Part shown: piece after piece, positions 1-5,281 of the stretch
How the letters are laid out: the number at the start of each line of letters is the position of its first letter
Position numbering within the stretch: position 1 is the stretch's first letter
From: JBBPYA01 sp038200385
Lineage (GTDB): Bacteria; Actinomycetota; Actinomycetes; Mycobacteriales; Geodermatophilaceae
DNA length: 13,827 nt
Direction: 5' to 3'
Assembly (NCBI GenBank): GCA_038200385.1
Contig: JBBPYA010000055.1
Span: forward strand, 1 to 13,827
Notes under the pieces: generated by a model
What the model was told of the DNA's origin: nothing
The model's input: only the letters and a program-made list of their open reading frames with translations
Databases searched by the model: none
Position numbers and translations under genes: made by a program

Positions 1-309
1 GCGGGCCGCGGTGATCGACCCTCGGGCGGGGGACCGAACCTGCTGACCCTGGCCACCATGCAGGAGGCCCTGCACGGCGACGAGTTCGACGCGGTCCTGA
101 TCGTCAAGGGCGCCGCGGCCTCGGCGACCCAGCTGGTCGACGACCGGCCACTCCGCTTCGCCGATCCGCTGAGCATCATCAGCTCCGCGACCGTCTCCTA
201 CCTGGTCGTCGACCGCCGCAACGGATCGAAGGCCCGCTCGGGCGGGCTGGCCCACGGTGTGGCCCAGGTCCACGGGAAGATCGGTGATCAGCTGACGTTG
301 CCGACCTGA
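1..309 (+). CDS. 3' part of an unrecognised protein (cut by window start)
   Basis: Frame 1 is open from the first base to a TGA at 307-309, so this is the C-terminal ~102 residues of a gene that begins upstream. An internal ATG at 58 exists, but nothing suggests it is the real start because the reading frame continues to the window edge. The tail has a hydrophobic strand-like segment (FDAVLIVKGAAASATQL), a short SIISSATVSYLVVDRRNG segment and a glycine/histidine-rich end. I do not recognise the family. The FDAVLIV segment is faintly like the C-terminal strand of erythromycin-esterase-type proteins, but 60 more residues follow, so I do not assign it. Third positions are strongly G/C, as in the neighbouring genes, which supports real coding. 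It converges on the GNAT gene with a gap of 19 nt. Confidence 0.6.
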   Translation, partial: AGRGDRPSGGGPNLLTLATMQEALHGDEFDAVLIVKGAAASATQLVDDRPLRFADPLSIISSATVSYLVVDRRNGSKARSGGLAHGVAQVHGKIGDQLTLPT

Positions 310-328
310 CCCGGCCGACACCGGACGG

Positions 329-823
329 TCAAGCGGGACCGGGTTGCCACCGCGCGTAGACGCAGAATGTGATGCCCAGATGCGTGAAGTCGTGGTCCCG
401 CACGAATCCTTCGCTCTCGTACATCGCGCGGGCGGCGGTCATGATCGAGGCGGTGTGAAGCCCCACTCCCGGTACGCCGTCGCCGCTCGCCCGCCGCAGA
501 CACTCCCGGAGCAGCCGCCGTCCGATGCCACGCCCGCGCCAGGCCGGGTCGACGGCCATCCCGCGCACCACCGCCCAGCTCTGCGGCGCGTGCCGGTAGT
601 CCCTTGGCCCCGCCGGCAGGTAGGTTGCCGTGCCGACGACGATATCCAGGACGGTTGCCACCAGCGCGATACCCGGCGCGTCCGGGCCGACGATGCGGCG
701 CAGCGCCGCGGTCATGTTCGCCCACTCGACCGGGTCCAGCTGCGGCTCGTACTCGGCGTAGGACCGCAGCACGAGATCCACGACGGTCCTACGTTCGTCG
801 GTACCGACCGGACGTACGAGCAG
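329..823 (-). CDS. GNAT-family N-acetyltransferase (start uncertain)
   Basis: This encodes an acetyl-CoA-dependent N-acetyltransferase of the GNAT superfamily; the substrate is unknown. The diagnostic acetyl-CoA binding motif A is visible as VVRGMAVDPAWRGRGIGRRLL, containing the RGRGIG pyrophosphate loop. It is followed by a motif-B-like segment (TAARAMYESEGFV) with the usual tyrosine near the active site. The N-terminal beta strand should be LLVRPVGTDE. No ATG or GTG occurs between the stop of the upstream MetE-like gene (881-879) and this strand. In frame there are only CTG codons (877 and 823), and the first GTG (781) would delete the strand. I placed the start at CTG 823 for want of better; an ATG at 991 inside the upstream gene is less likely. 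A 19-bp hairpin lies exactly over the 5' end. It is downstream of the MetE-like gene on the same strand and possibly read from the same transcript. Confidence 0.75.
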   Translation of the reverse strand: MLVRPVGTDERRTVVDLVLRSYAEYEPQLDPVEWANMTAALRRIVGPDAPGIALVATVLDIVVGTATYLPAGPRDYRHAPQSWAVVRGMAVDPAWRGRGIGRRLLRECLRRASGDGVPGVGLHTASIMTAARAMYESEGFVRDHDFTHLGITFCVYARWQPGPA

Positions 824-860
824 GTCCCGGTACGCCGCGGACGGCGTACCGGGACCTGCT
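819..860. terminator. Perfect 19-bp hairpin (terminator-like)
   Basis: Positions 819-837 (AGCAGGTCCCGGTACGCCG) and 842-860 are exact reverse complements with a 4-nt loop (CGGA). The hairpin begins 18 nt after the stop of the MetE-like gene in its direction of transcription. There is no T-tract, but U-less stems are accepted as terminators in GC-rich actinobacteria. The stem overlaps the expected N-terminal coding region of the GNAT gene, so it may instead attenuate or process the read-through transcript. Confidence 0.7.
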
Positions 861-878
861 GGCGAGCGGTCGCTCAGG

Positions 879-2048
879 TCAGGAGACGCCGAGCTTCTCC
901 GCGGCCATCCGGGTGCCCTCGACCCGCGCGGTGATCTTCTGGAAGGCCACGTCCCGGGCGAAGTCCGGCGAGCCGTGGTTCGGCTTCTCATCGATGCTGA
1001 ACGGCGAGAATCCGCAGTCGTCGGTGGATCCGAGCTGCTGCTTGTCGATGAAGTCCGCGGCGCGCACGAGCCGGTCGCAGACCTCCTCGGCCGATTCCAC
1101 CCGCGGGTTCAGCGGGTTGATCACTCCGAGGTAGGCCATCTGGCGCACGCCCTCGGCGTCATCGCGCATGTTCATTGCGATCGACTCGTACACGGGGTCC
1201 TTGTCCCGCTCCGAGGCCAGCTGGATCAGGAAGTAGCCGGCGTTGATCTTGAACATCTCAGGGAGCAGGTTGTTGTACGGCACGTCGGCGGAGTGCACGG
1301 AGTCCCGGTCGCCGCCGGGGCAGGTGTGGACACCGATGTTGGCCCGCTCCTCGGCGCTGAACCGGGCCATCACCCGGTTGTTCAGGTCGATGAAGTGCGA
1401 CAGCAGGCCCGCCCCGGTCCACGGGTTGCGCGGGTCCTCCCGGGTGGCCAGCCGACCTTCGGTGAAGTCCACCGAGACGCGCGCTGCGCCGGCCGCGAAC
1501 GCCTCGCGGATGTCCTTCTCGCACTCGTCGATCAGGGCGGCCTCGAACTCCTCGCGGGGGTAACCCTCGACCGGGTCCTTGAGCGGGTACAGCAGGGCCA
1601 GCATCGACGGGGCGATGACGGCCTGCTTCATCGGCTTGTTGGCGTACGGAATCGACTTCTTGAGCGCGTCGGCGGCGTACTGGTTGTACTTGAACGGCCC
1701 GCTCTCCAGCTTCGGCAGCTGCCGGCCGTGCCCGTCGGCGAAGATGGCGAAGTACTGCCCGCCCGGGGCGAGGCCCGGCGCCAGGCCGGTGCCGGCCAGG
1801 GTGTCGGCAATGGGATAGGTGGCGAAGGAGGACCAACGCTGCTCGCCGTCGGAGATGATCGGGGCGCCAGTGGCCTCGTAGCGGTCGATGGTGTCCTTGA
1901 CCGCCTCCTCCTGCAACTCCTCCAGGGCATCCTTGCCGATCTCACCGGCGTCGTACTTGGCGTAGGCGTCCTGAAGCTTGGAGGGTCGTGGCATCGAGCC
2001 GACGGGCTCGGTCGGAATCCCAGTGGCCGTTCTGGGGTCGTAGGTCAT
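879..2048 (-). CDS. Cobalamin-independent methionine synthase (MetE) C-terminal-domain family protein
   Basis: The 389-residue protein belongs to the MetE/UROD-fold zinc methyltransferase family. It is about half the length of true MetE, so it has a single catalytic-type barrel. Start ATG at 2048-2046 is chosen because AGGAGAGG sits 7-8 nt upstream and the family N-terminus (IPTEPVGSMPRPSKL) follows at once. Zinc ligands by analogy with MetE are His241 and Cys243 (HTCPGGDRD) and Cys345 (STDDCGFSP). The MetE glutamate ligand has no clear equivalent; the GYFLIQLASERD strand (271-282) offers Gln276 or Glu280. The LGVINPLNPRVESAEEV segment matches the MetE region before the last cysteine. Such single-domain proteins include thiol alkyltransferases such as epoxyalkane:CoM transferase as well as proteins simply annotated as methionine synthase II. 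The substrate here is not predictable, and true methionine synthase activity should not be assumed. Confidence 0.88.
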   Translation of the reverse strand: MTYDPRTATGIPTEPVGSMPRPSKLQDAYAKYDAGEIGKDALEELQEEAVKDTIDRYEATGAPIISDGEQRWSSFATYPIADTLAGTGLAPGLAPGGQYFAIFADGHGRQLPKLESGPFKYNQYAADALKKSIPYANKPMKQAVIAPSMLALLYPLKDPVEGYPREEFEAALIDECEKDIREAFAAGAARVSVDFTEGRLATREDPRNPWTGAGLLSHFIDLNNRVMARFSAEERANIGVHTCPGGDRDSVHSADVPYNNLLPEMFKINAGYFLIQLASERDKDPVYESIAMNMRDDAEGVRQMAYLGVINPLNPRVESAEEVCDRLVRAADFIDKQQLGSTDDCGFSPFSIDEKPNHGSPDFARDVAFQKITARVEGTRMAAEKLGVS

Positions 2049-2272
2049 ACTGCCGCCTCTCCTGGATGTCGTCGACCGAGCGGACGCCCGGCCTACTGAG
2101 TTCGATACTGCCGAAGTGCGACCGCAGCGACGCGGGTTTTGGCGCAACCGCGGTCGCCCAGGCCCGGAGGGCAGGATCTCGACGCCCGGTACTGCAGCCG
2201 CACCTGTCCTGCCCTCGGTGCGATGGCGTCCTCCTGGCACCCAAAAGTGCCGACTGCCCGTGAAAACGCAGA
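2049..2272 (-). other. Long leader region with inverted repeats upstream of the MetE-like gene
   Basis: No gene is apparent here. On the predicted minus-strand transcript there are three inverted repeats: GGCAC/GTGCC with a 6-nt loop (about 2237-2252), a 10-bp arm pair GAGGGCAGGA (2207-2216) with TCCTGCCCTC (2167-2176), and an 8-bp pair GCGACCGC (2150-2157) with GCGGTCGC (2118-2125). The ribosome binding site lies past the last stem. The region could be a structured regulatory leader. It does not match the SAM, SAH or cobalamin riboswitch cores that I can recall. Confidence 0.35.
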
Positions 2273-2278
2273 GAGTGG

Positions 2279-2308
2279 AACGTACTGCGGGTTTCCGGAC
2301 ATCGTCAA
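2279..2308 (-). promoter_or_regulatory. Sigma70-type promoter for the MetE-like gene
   Basis: On the minus strand TTGACG (2308-2303) and TACGTT (2284-2279) are separated by 18 nt. This is the best -35/-10 pair in the divergent region. Transcription would start near 2272, giving a leader of about 220 nt before the ATG at 2048. Confidence 0.5.
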
Positions 2309-2345
2309 CCACGAGCACCGGGCGCCGGAGCGCCCAGGCGGTGTC

Positions 2346-2351
2346 TAGGGT
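2346..2351 (+). promoter_or_regulatory. -10 box of a leaderless promoter for the LysE gene
   Basis: TAGGGT is followed by exactly 6 nt and then the GTG start at 2358. No Shine-Dalgarno sequence precedes the GTG. This is the usual arrangement for leaderless transcripts in actinobacteria. Confidence 0.5.
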
Positions 2352-2357
2352 CGGGGC

Positions 2358-2984
2358 GTGTCCTGGTCGGCGTACGGGTCCTTCCTGCTGCTCGCCGTCG
2401 TCCTCGTGCTGATCCCCGGGCAGGATTTCGCCGTGGTCACCCGCAACACGCTGACGTCGGGACGGTGGCGCGGTGCCTGGTGCGCGGTCGGCGTGACCTG
2501 CTCCAACGTCGTGCAGGGAGCGCTGGCCGCGGCCGGGATCAGCACCCTGCTGGTCCGGGCCCGGCCGGTCTTCGAGGCGGTCACCTGGCTCGGCGTCGCC
2601 TACCTGGGCTACCTCGGCGTGCAGGCCATCCGGTCGGCCGTCCGCGGCGAGTACCCTGCGGTGAGTCCTGGACGCGGGCGGGCCGGCAGCGCGTTCGGCG
2701 GCTGGCGGCAGGGGTTCCTGTCGAACATCACTAACCCCAAGGTGCTGGTGTTCTATCTCGCCGTGCTGCCGCAGTTCCTGCCCGCGCAGTCCGCGGCGGC
2801 CGTGCTGTTCCTGTTCGCAATCAGCCACGCGCTGCTCGGCCTGGTGTACCTCGGCGTGGTCGCCGTCCTGCTACACCGCGCCCGCCGGGCCCTGCAACGC
2901 CGGCGGGTCCGCCGGATCATGGACGGCGCGACGGGTACGGCGCTGCTCGGCTTCGGGCTCACCCTGGCGGTCGAGGCGAGTTGA
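2358..2984 (+). CDS. LysE/RhtB family amino-acid exporter
   Basis: This encodes a 208-residue inner-membrane exporter of the LysE/RhtB superfamily, which exports amino acids or related metabolites by an ion-coupled mechanism. The first membrane segment (about residues 5-20) ends in the family motif PGQDF (20-24; usually PGP or PGQ), followed by the basic loop NTLTSGRWRG. Further hydrophobic segments lie at about 40-62, 70-90, 127-142, 147-172 and 187-205. The second signature NPKVLVFYLAVLPQFL lies at 126-141. A basic stretch at 173-185 separates the last two segments. Length is normal. The GTG start is supported by the family N-terminus and by a -10 box 6 nt upstream. It is transcribed divergently from the MetE-like gene across about 310 nt. 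The transported substrate cannot be told from sequence. Confidence 0.92.
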   Translation: MSWSAYGSFLLLAVVLVLIPGQDFAVVTRNTLTSGRWRGAWCAVGVTCSNVVQGALAAAGISTLLVRARPVFEAVTWLGVAYLGYLGVQAIRSAVRGEYPAVSPGRGRAGSAFGGWRQGFLSNITNPKVLVFYLAVLPQFLPAQSAAAVLFLFAISHALLGLVYLGVVAVLLHRARRALQRRRVRRIMDGATGTALLGFGLTLAVEAS

Positions 2985-3032
2985 GCCGAGCCCGCCAGGT
3001 CGGGGCCCCCGCGGACCGACGCCCGGTGCCGG

Positions 3033-3105
3033 CGCGCCCGGCAGGACTCGAACCTGCGACCGGCTGCTTAGAAGGCAGCTGCTCTGTCCACTGAGCTACG
3101 GGCGC
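3033..3105 (-). tRNA. tRNA-Arg (anticodon UCU)
   Basis: A complete cloverleaf reads on the minus strand. The acceptor is GCGCCCG (3105-3099) with CGGGCGC (3040-3034) and discriminator G at 3033. The D stem is GCTC/GAGC, the anticodon stem GCTGC/GCAGC with loop CTTCTAA (anticodon TCT), and the T arm GCAGG-TTCGAGT-CCTGC. Length is 73 nt and CCA is not encoded. It reads the AGA/AGG arginine codons, rare in such GC-rich genomes. No integrase or att-like duplication is visible beside it. Confidence 0.97.
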
Positions 3106-3115
3106 TGCGTAGCGC

Positions 3116-3121
3116 AGCCTA
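3116..3121 (-). promoter_or_regulatory. Possible -10 box for tRNA-Arg
   Basis: On the minus strand TAGGCT (3121-3116) lies 10 nt before the mature tRNA 5' end, a plausible distance for a short precursor leader. No convincing -35 box is seen. A 6-bp hairpin GCTGCG/CGCAGC (3104-3118) overlaps the junction. Confidence 0.35.
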
Positions 3122-3170
3122 CCGGCGGCCGGGGTGGCCAGCTCGTGCCGACGGATCGGCTTGTTTCGGC

Positions 3171-3581
3171 TCAGCCAGGATTGACCGGACCGACGCGGTC
3201 CAGGAAGGCCTCCCGGTCCACCACCGTGCGGGTGATCCGGCCGCGGCCGATCGTCGTGCCGTCGCCGTGGGTCGCTTGCACGTCCAGGACCACCTGCGCG
3301 CCCTCGACGCTGGCCACACTGGCCTGGATCGAGACCCGGGCGCCGACGGCGGAGGGCCGCAGGTGCGCCAGCTCCACGGCCGATCCGACGGAGGTGTCGC
3401 TGTCACGCAACGCCGGACCCAGCGCCGCCACGGTGACCTCCTCCATCCAGGCGAGCAGGCGGGGAGTGCCCAGTACCGGCACCGACCCACTGCCGAGGGC
3501 CCGGGCGGTGTCCAGCTCGACGACCTCGAAGACCCTCCGGGCCTGCAGGCCGACGGCCATCAGCGCGGGCGGGGAACTCAC
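3171..3581 (-). CDS. FlK-like hotdog-fold acyl-CoA thioesterase
   Basis: The 136-residue hotdog protein is related to fluoroacetyl-CoA thioesterase FlK. Thr39 (VLGTPRLL), Glu47 (AWMEE) and His73 (VELAHLRP) have spacings of 8 and 26 residues. These are the same as in the FlK catalytic set Thr42/Glu50/His76. The FlK phenylalanine lid (Phe33, Phe36) is not conserved: Gly30 and Ser33 stand there. Discrimination for fluoroacetyl-CoA is therefore not expected, and the true thioester substrate is unknown. I chose GTG 3581 rather than an ATG further upstream (3725), which would overlap the ACP gene. The GTG is preceded at 7 nt by TACATT, consistent with leaderless transcription, and there is no Shine-Dalgarno sequence. 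It is divergent from the ACP-ketosynthase pair, which suggests that it hydrolyses a product or side product of that pair (inference). Confidence 0.85.
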   Translation of the reverse strand: MSSPPALMAVGLQARRVFEVVELDTARALGSGSVPVLGTPRLLAWMEEVTVAALGPALRDSDTSVGSAVELAHLRPSAVGARVSIQASVASVEGAQVVLDVQATHGDGTTIGRGRITRTVVDREAFLDRVGPVNPG

Positions 3582-3588
3582 GACGCCG

Positions 3589-3594
3589 AATGTA
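3589..3594 (-). promoter_or_regulatory. -10 box of a leaderless promoter for the hotdog thioesterase
   Basis: TACATT on the minus strand is followed by 7 nt and the GTG start at 3581. It fits the TAnnnT consensus. This choice also settles the start codon. Confidence 0.5.
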
Positions 3595-3674
3595 GCTGCC
3601 GCCGCAGGTCCCGTCGCGGCGATGGCCCGGACCCACCGTGGCAGGATCGGCACACCGCCCAGGAAGGAGTGCTG

Positions 3675-3923
3675 ATGAGCCAGCCCGTCACCGCTGACAC
3701 CGTGCGCGCCGACGCCGCCCGACACCTCGGCATCGGCCAGGAGCAGCTGATGCCCGGCGTCCTGCTCGCGGACGACCTGGGTCTGGACTCGTTGGCCGGC
3801 ATCGAGCTGTCGATGTCGCTGGAGGACCGCTACGGCATCAACATCACCGACGACGAGCTGTCGGAGGTCTCGACGTACGGCGATCTCGAGCGGCTGGTGC
3901 TGGCCAAGACGGGCGCCCGGTGA
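3675..3923 (+). CDS. Acyl carrier protein
   Basis: An 82-residue carrier protein that holds growing acyl chains on a phosphopantetheine arm in the cytoplasm. The attachment site is Ser39 in the helix-II motif DDLGLDSLAGIEL. It is acidic with a four-helix layout and normal ACP length. Start ATG 3675 has AGGAAGGAG centred about 10 nt upstream; an upstream in-frame extension would run against the divergent thioesterase. Its stop codon overlaps the GTG of the ketosynthase gene (GTGA), so the two are translationally coupled. The residues after Ser39 differ from those I remember for the housekeeping actinobacterial AcpP, and no fabD or fabH lies beside it. I therefore read it as a dedicated ACP for the adjacent synthase, not certainly the main fatty-acid ACP. 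A weak -10-like CAGGAT lies at 3642. Confidence 0.93.
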   Translation: MSQPVTADTVRADAARHLGIGQEQLMPGVLLADDLGLDSLAGIELSMSLEDRYGINITDDELSEVSTYGDLERLVLAKTGAR

Positions 3924-5113
3924 TCGAGGCCCGCGACGGTCGCCGGGTTGTCATCACCGGGCTGGGGGTGCTGGCGCCGTGCGGATCCGGTGCGGAGGCG
4001 TTCTGGGCCGGATTGTCCCGTCCCACCGAGCCCGCGGTGCAGCGCCGGATCGACGACTTCGACCCGTCCGAGTGGGGGATCAAGCACGTCGAGGCGCGCC
4101 GGCTGGACCGCTTCGCCCAGCTGGCCGTGGCCGCGGCAACCCAGGCGCTGACCGACGCCGGGATGTCCCTGGCGGAGCCTGGTTACGACCCGGCCCGGTG
4201 CGGGGTGGTGCTCGGGACCGGCATCGGTGGCGCCTACGCTTGGGAGTCCCAGACCCAGGTGCTGCTGGAGAAGGGCCCCGGGCGGGTCTCGCCCCTCGTC
4301 GTACCCACCGTCATGCCCAACGCCGGAGCCGCGAGCGTGTCGATGCGGTTCGGCTGGCGCGGGCCCGTCGAGACCGTGACGACGGCATGCGCATCCGGGA
4401 CCCACGCGGTGGCCAACGGCGCCCGGCTGGTGGCGGCGGGCCGCTGCGACGCGGTGCTCGTCGGCGGCTCCGAGTCCTGCCAGACCGGGGTGATGACCAA
4501 CGGGTTTCAGAACATGAAGGCGCTGTCGACCACCGGGATCTCCCGGCCGTTCGACGTGCAGCGGGACGGTTTCTGCTCCGCCGAGGCGGCGGCCGTCCTG
4601 GTCCTGGAAGAGGAGTCGGCGGCGCGGGCCCGGGGGGCGACGGTGTACGCCGAGGTGGCGGGCTCGGGTTCCAGCGCCGACGCACACCACATCACCGCGC
4701 CCGCCCCGGACGGCCGCGGGGCGATCGCCTGCATGCGGGCGGCGCTGGCCGACGCGGGAATCGACCCGGCGGCGGTCACCCACGTCAACGCGCACGGCAC
4801 GTCGACCCAGCTCAACGATGCGGCTGAGGCGTTCGCGGTCCGGGAGGTCTTCGGCTCGAGTCGCCCGGCGGTGACCTCCATCAAGGGGATTACCGGGCAT
4901 GCGCTCGGCGCGGCCGGGGCGATCGAGGCGGTCGCGCTGGCGCTGAGCTATCACCGCCGGCAGCTGCCGCCGACGATGGGAGTGGACACCGTCGACCCGG
5001 CGTTCGACATCGACCTCGTGCGCGAGCCGAGGGACTGGGTGCCCGGCCCGGCGATCTCCAACTCCTTCGCCTTCGGCGGGCACAACGGATCGGTGGTCTT
5101 CCTCCCCGCCTGA
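3920..5113 (+). CDS. Beta-ketoacyl-ACP synthase II (FabF/KAS II type)
   Basis: The 397-residue condensing enzyme catalyses decarboxylative Claisen condensation of an acyl thioester with malonyl-ACP. The catalytic set is complete: Cys157 (TTACASG), His292 (NAHGTST), Lys322 and His327 (SIKGITGHALGAAG). The C-terminal glycine-rich gating segment NSFAFGGHNG (381-390) is also present. Length is slightly below the usual ~410-420. GTG 3920 overlaps the ACP stop by 4 nt and leads directly into RRVVITGLGVLAP, the standard N-terminus. The active-site cysteine shows it is an elongating ketosynthase rather than a chain-length-factor (which has Gln). With its own ACP and a divergent hotdog thioesterase it may form a small acyl-chain module, either for a specialised lipid or as a relocated piece of type II fatty-acid synthesis. 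The sequence alone does not decide between these. Confidence 0.93.
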   Translation: MIEARDGRRVVITGLGVLAPCGSGAEAFWAGLSRPTEPAVQRRIDDFDPSEWGIKHVEARRLDRFAQLAVAAATQALTDAGMSLAEPGYDPARCGVVLGTGIGGAYAWESQTQVLLEKGPGRVSPLVVPTVMPNAGAASVSMRFGWRGPVETVTTACASGTHAVANGARLVAAGRCDAVLVGGSESCQTGVMTNGFQNMKALSTTGISRPFDVQRDGFCSAEAAAVLVLEEESAARARGATVYAEVAGSGSSADAHHITAPAPDGRGAIACMRAALADAGIDPAAVTHVNAHGTSTQLNDAAEAFAVREVFGSSRPAVTSIKGITGHALGAAGAIEAVALALSYHRRQLPPTMGVDTVDPAFDIDLVREPRDWVPGPAISNSFAFGGHNGSVVFLPA

Positions 5114-5129
5114 CGGTCGGTGGGCTCGC

Positions 5130-5135
5130 TATCCT
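5130..5135 (+). promoter_or_regulatory. -10 box for the trpS leader transcript
   Basis: TATCCT fits TAnnnT and lies 6 nt before the GTG of the leader peptide at 5142. The transcript would then start at or next to that GTG. No good -35 box is seen; CTGACG at 5110 is only 14 nt away. It lies 16 nt after the ketosynthase stop. Confidence 0.5.
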
Positions 5136-5141
5136 GCGTTA

Positions 5142-5177
5142 GTGATCCTCACGGGTTCCGGTTGGTGGCTGTCCTAG
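5142..5177 (+). CDS. Trp leader peptide with tandem Trp codons (attenuator of trpS)
   Basis: A short frame GTG-ATC-CTC-ACG-GGT-TCC-(GGT)-TGG-TGG-CTG-TCC-TAG encodes M(V)ILTGSGWWLS, 11 residues with two adjacent tryptophans (codons 5163-5168). It ends about 100 nt before the start of tryptophanyl-tRNA synthetase and has its own -10 box 6 nt upstream, so it would be leaderless. A ribosome waiting at the UGG-UGG pair when charged tRNA-Trp is scarce would alter folding of the downstream RNA. Ribosome-mediated attenuation of an auxiliary trpS has been described in Streptomyces coelicolor, and Trp leader peptides are classic in trp operons. The placement, the tandem codons and the following hairpin support the call; actual translation is inferred. 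Confidence 0.75.
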   Translation: MILTGSGWWLS

Positions 5178-5199
5178 CGGCGGCTACTCGACCTGTCCT

Positions 5200-5239
5200 C
5201 GTCCGACGTGGTCCGCCCTTCCGAGGCGGACCCGGGACG
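5200..5239 (+). terminator. Attenuator hairpin in the trpS leader
   Basis: GGTCCGCC (5210-5217) and GGCGGACC (5225-5232) form an 8-bp stem with a 7-nt loop. It is extended across an internal loop by CGTCC (5200-5204) with GGACG (5235-5239). Competing pairings are possible: GGCGG (5179-5183), just after the leader stop, with CCGCC (5213-5217), or CCTCG (5197-5201) with CGAGG (5222-5226). Either would break the main stem. There is no U-tract. The hairpin lies between the leader peptide and the trpS ribosome binding site, so either transcriptional or translational control is possible. Confidence 0.6.
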
Positions 5240-5281
5240 GATCCGGCAGCGGTGGACGGCCTGACCCCAGGGAGCCCCCCG

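Noticed and set aside
975..2099. Long open frame antisense to the MetE-like gene
   Set aside because: Composition is that of a GC-rich shadow frame; the opposite strand encodes a recognisable conserved protein.
2215..2252. Cobalamin riboswitch on the minus strand
   Set aside because: TGCCAGGAGGACGCC resembles a B12 box, but the conserved upstream core elements are absent.
2049..2828. N-terminal extension of the MetE-like protein by an open frame reaching 2828
   Set aside because: The extension would run antisense through half of the LysE gene and has no family similarity; ATG 2048 has a good ribosome binding site and the family N-terminus.
3033..3118. tRNA-Arg as an integration site for a mobile element
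   Set aside because: No integrase, no partial tRNA duplication and no change in composition are visible on either side.
5178..5281. T-box riboswitch upstream of trpS
   Set aside because: GGTGGAC at about 5251 recalls the T-box antiterminator, but the rest of the motif and a specifier loop are missing, and its UGGA would not match the expected tRNA-Trp acceptor end. A leader peptide explains the region better.
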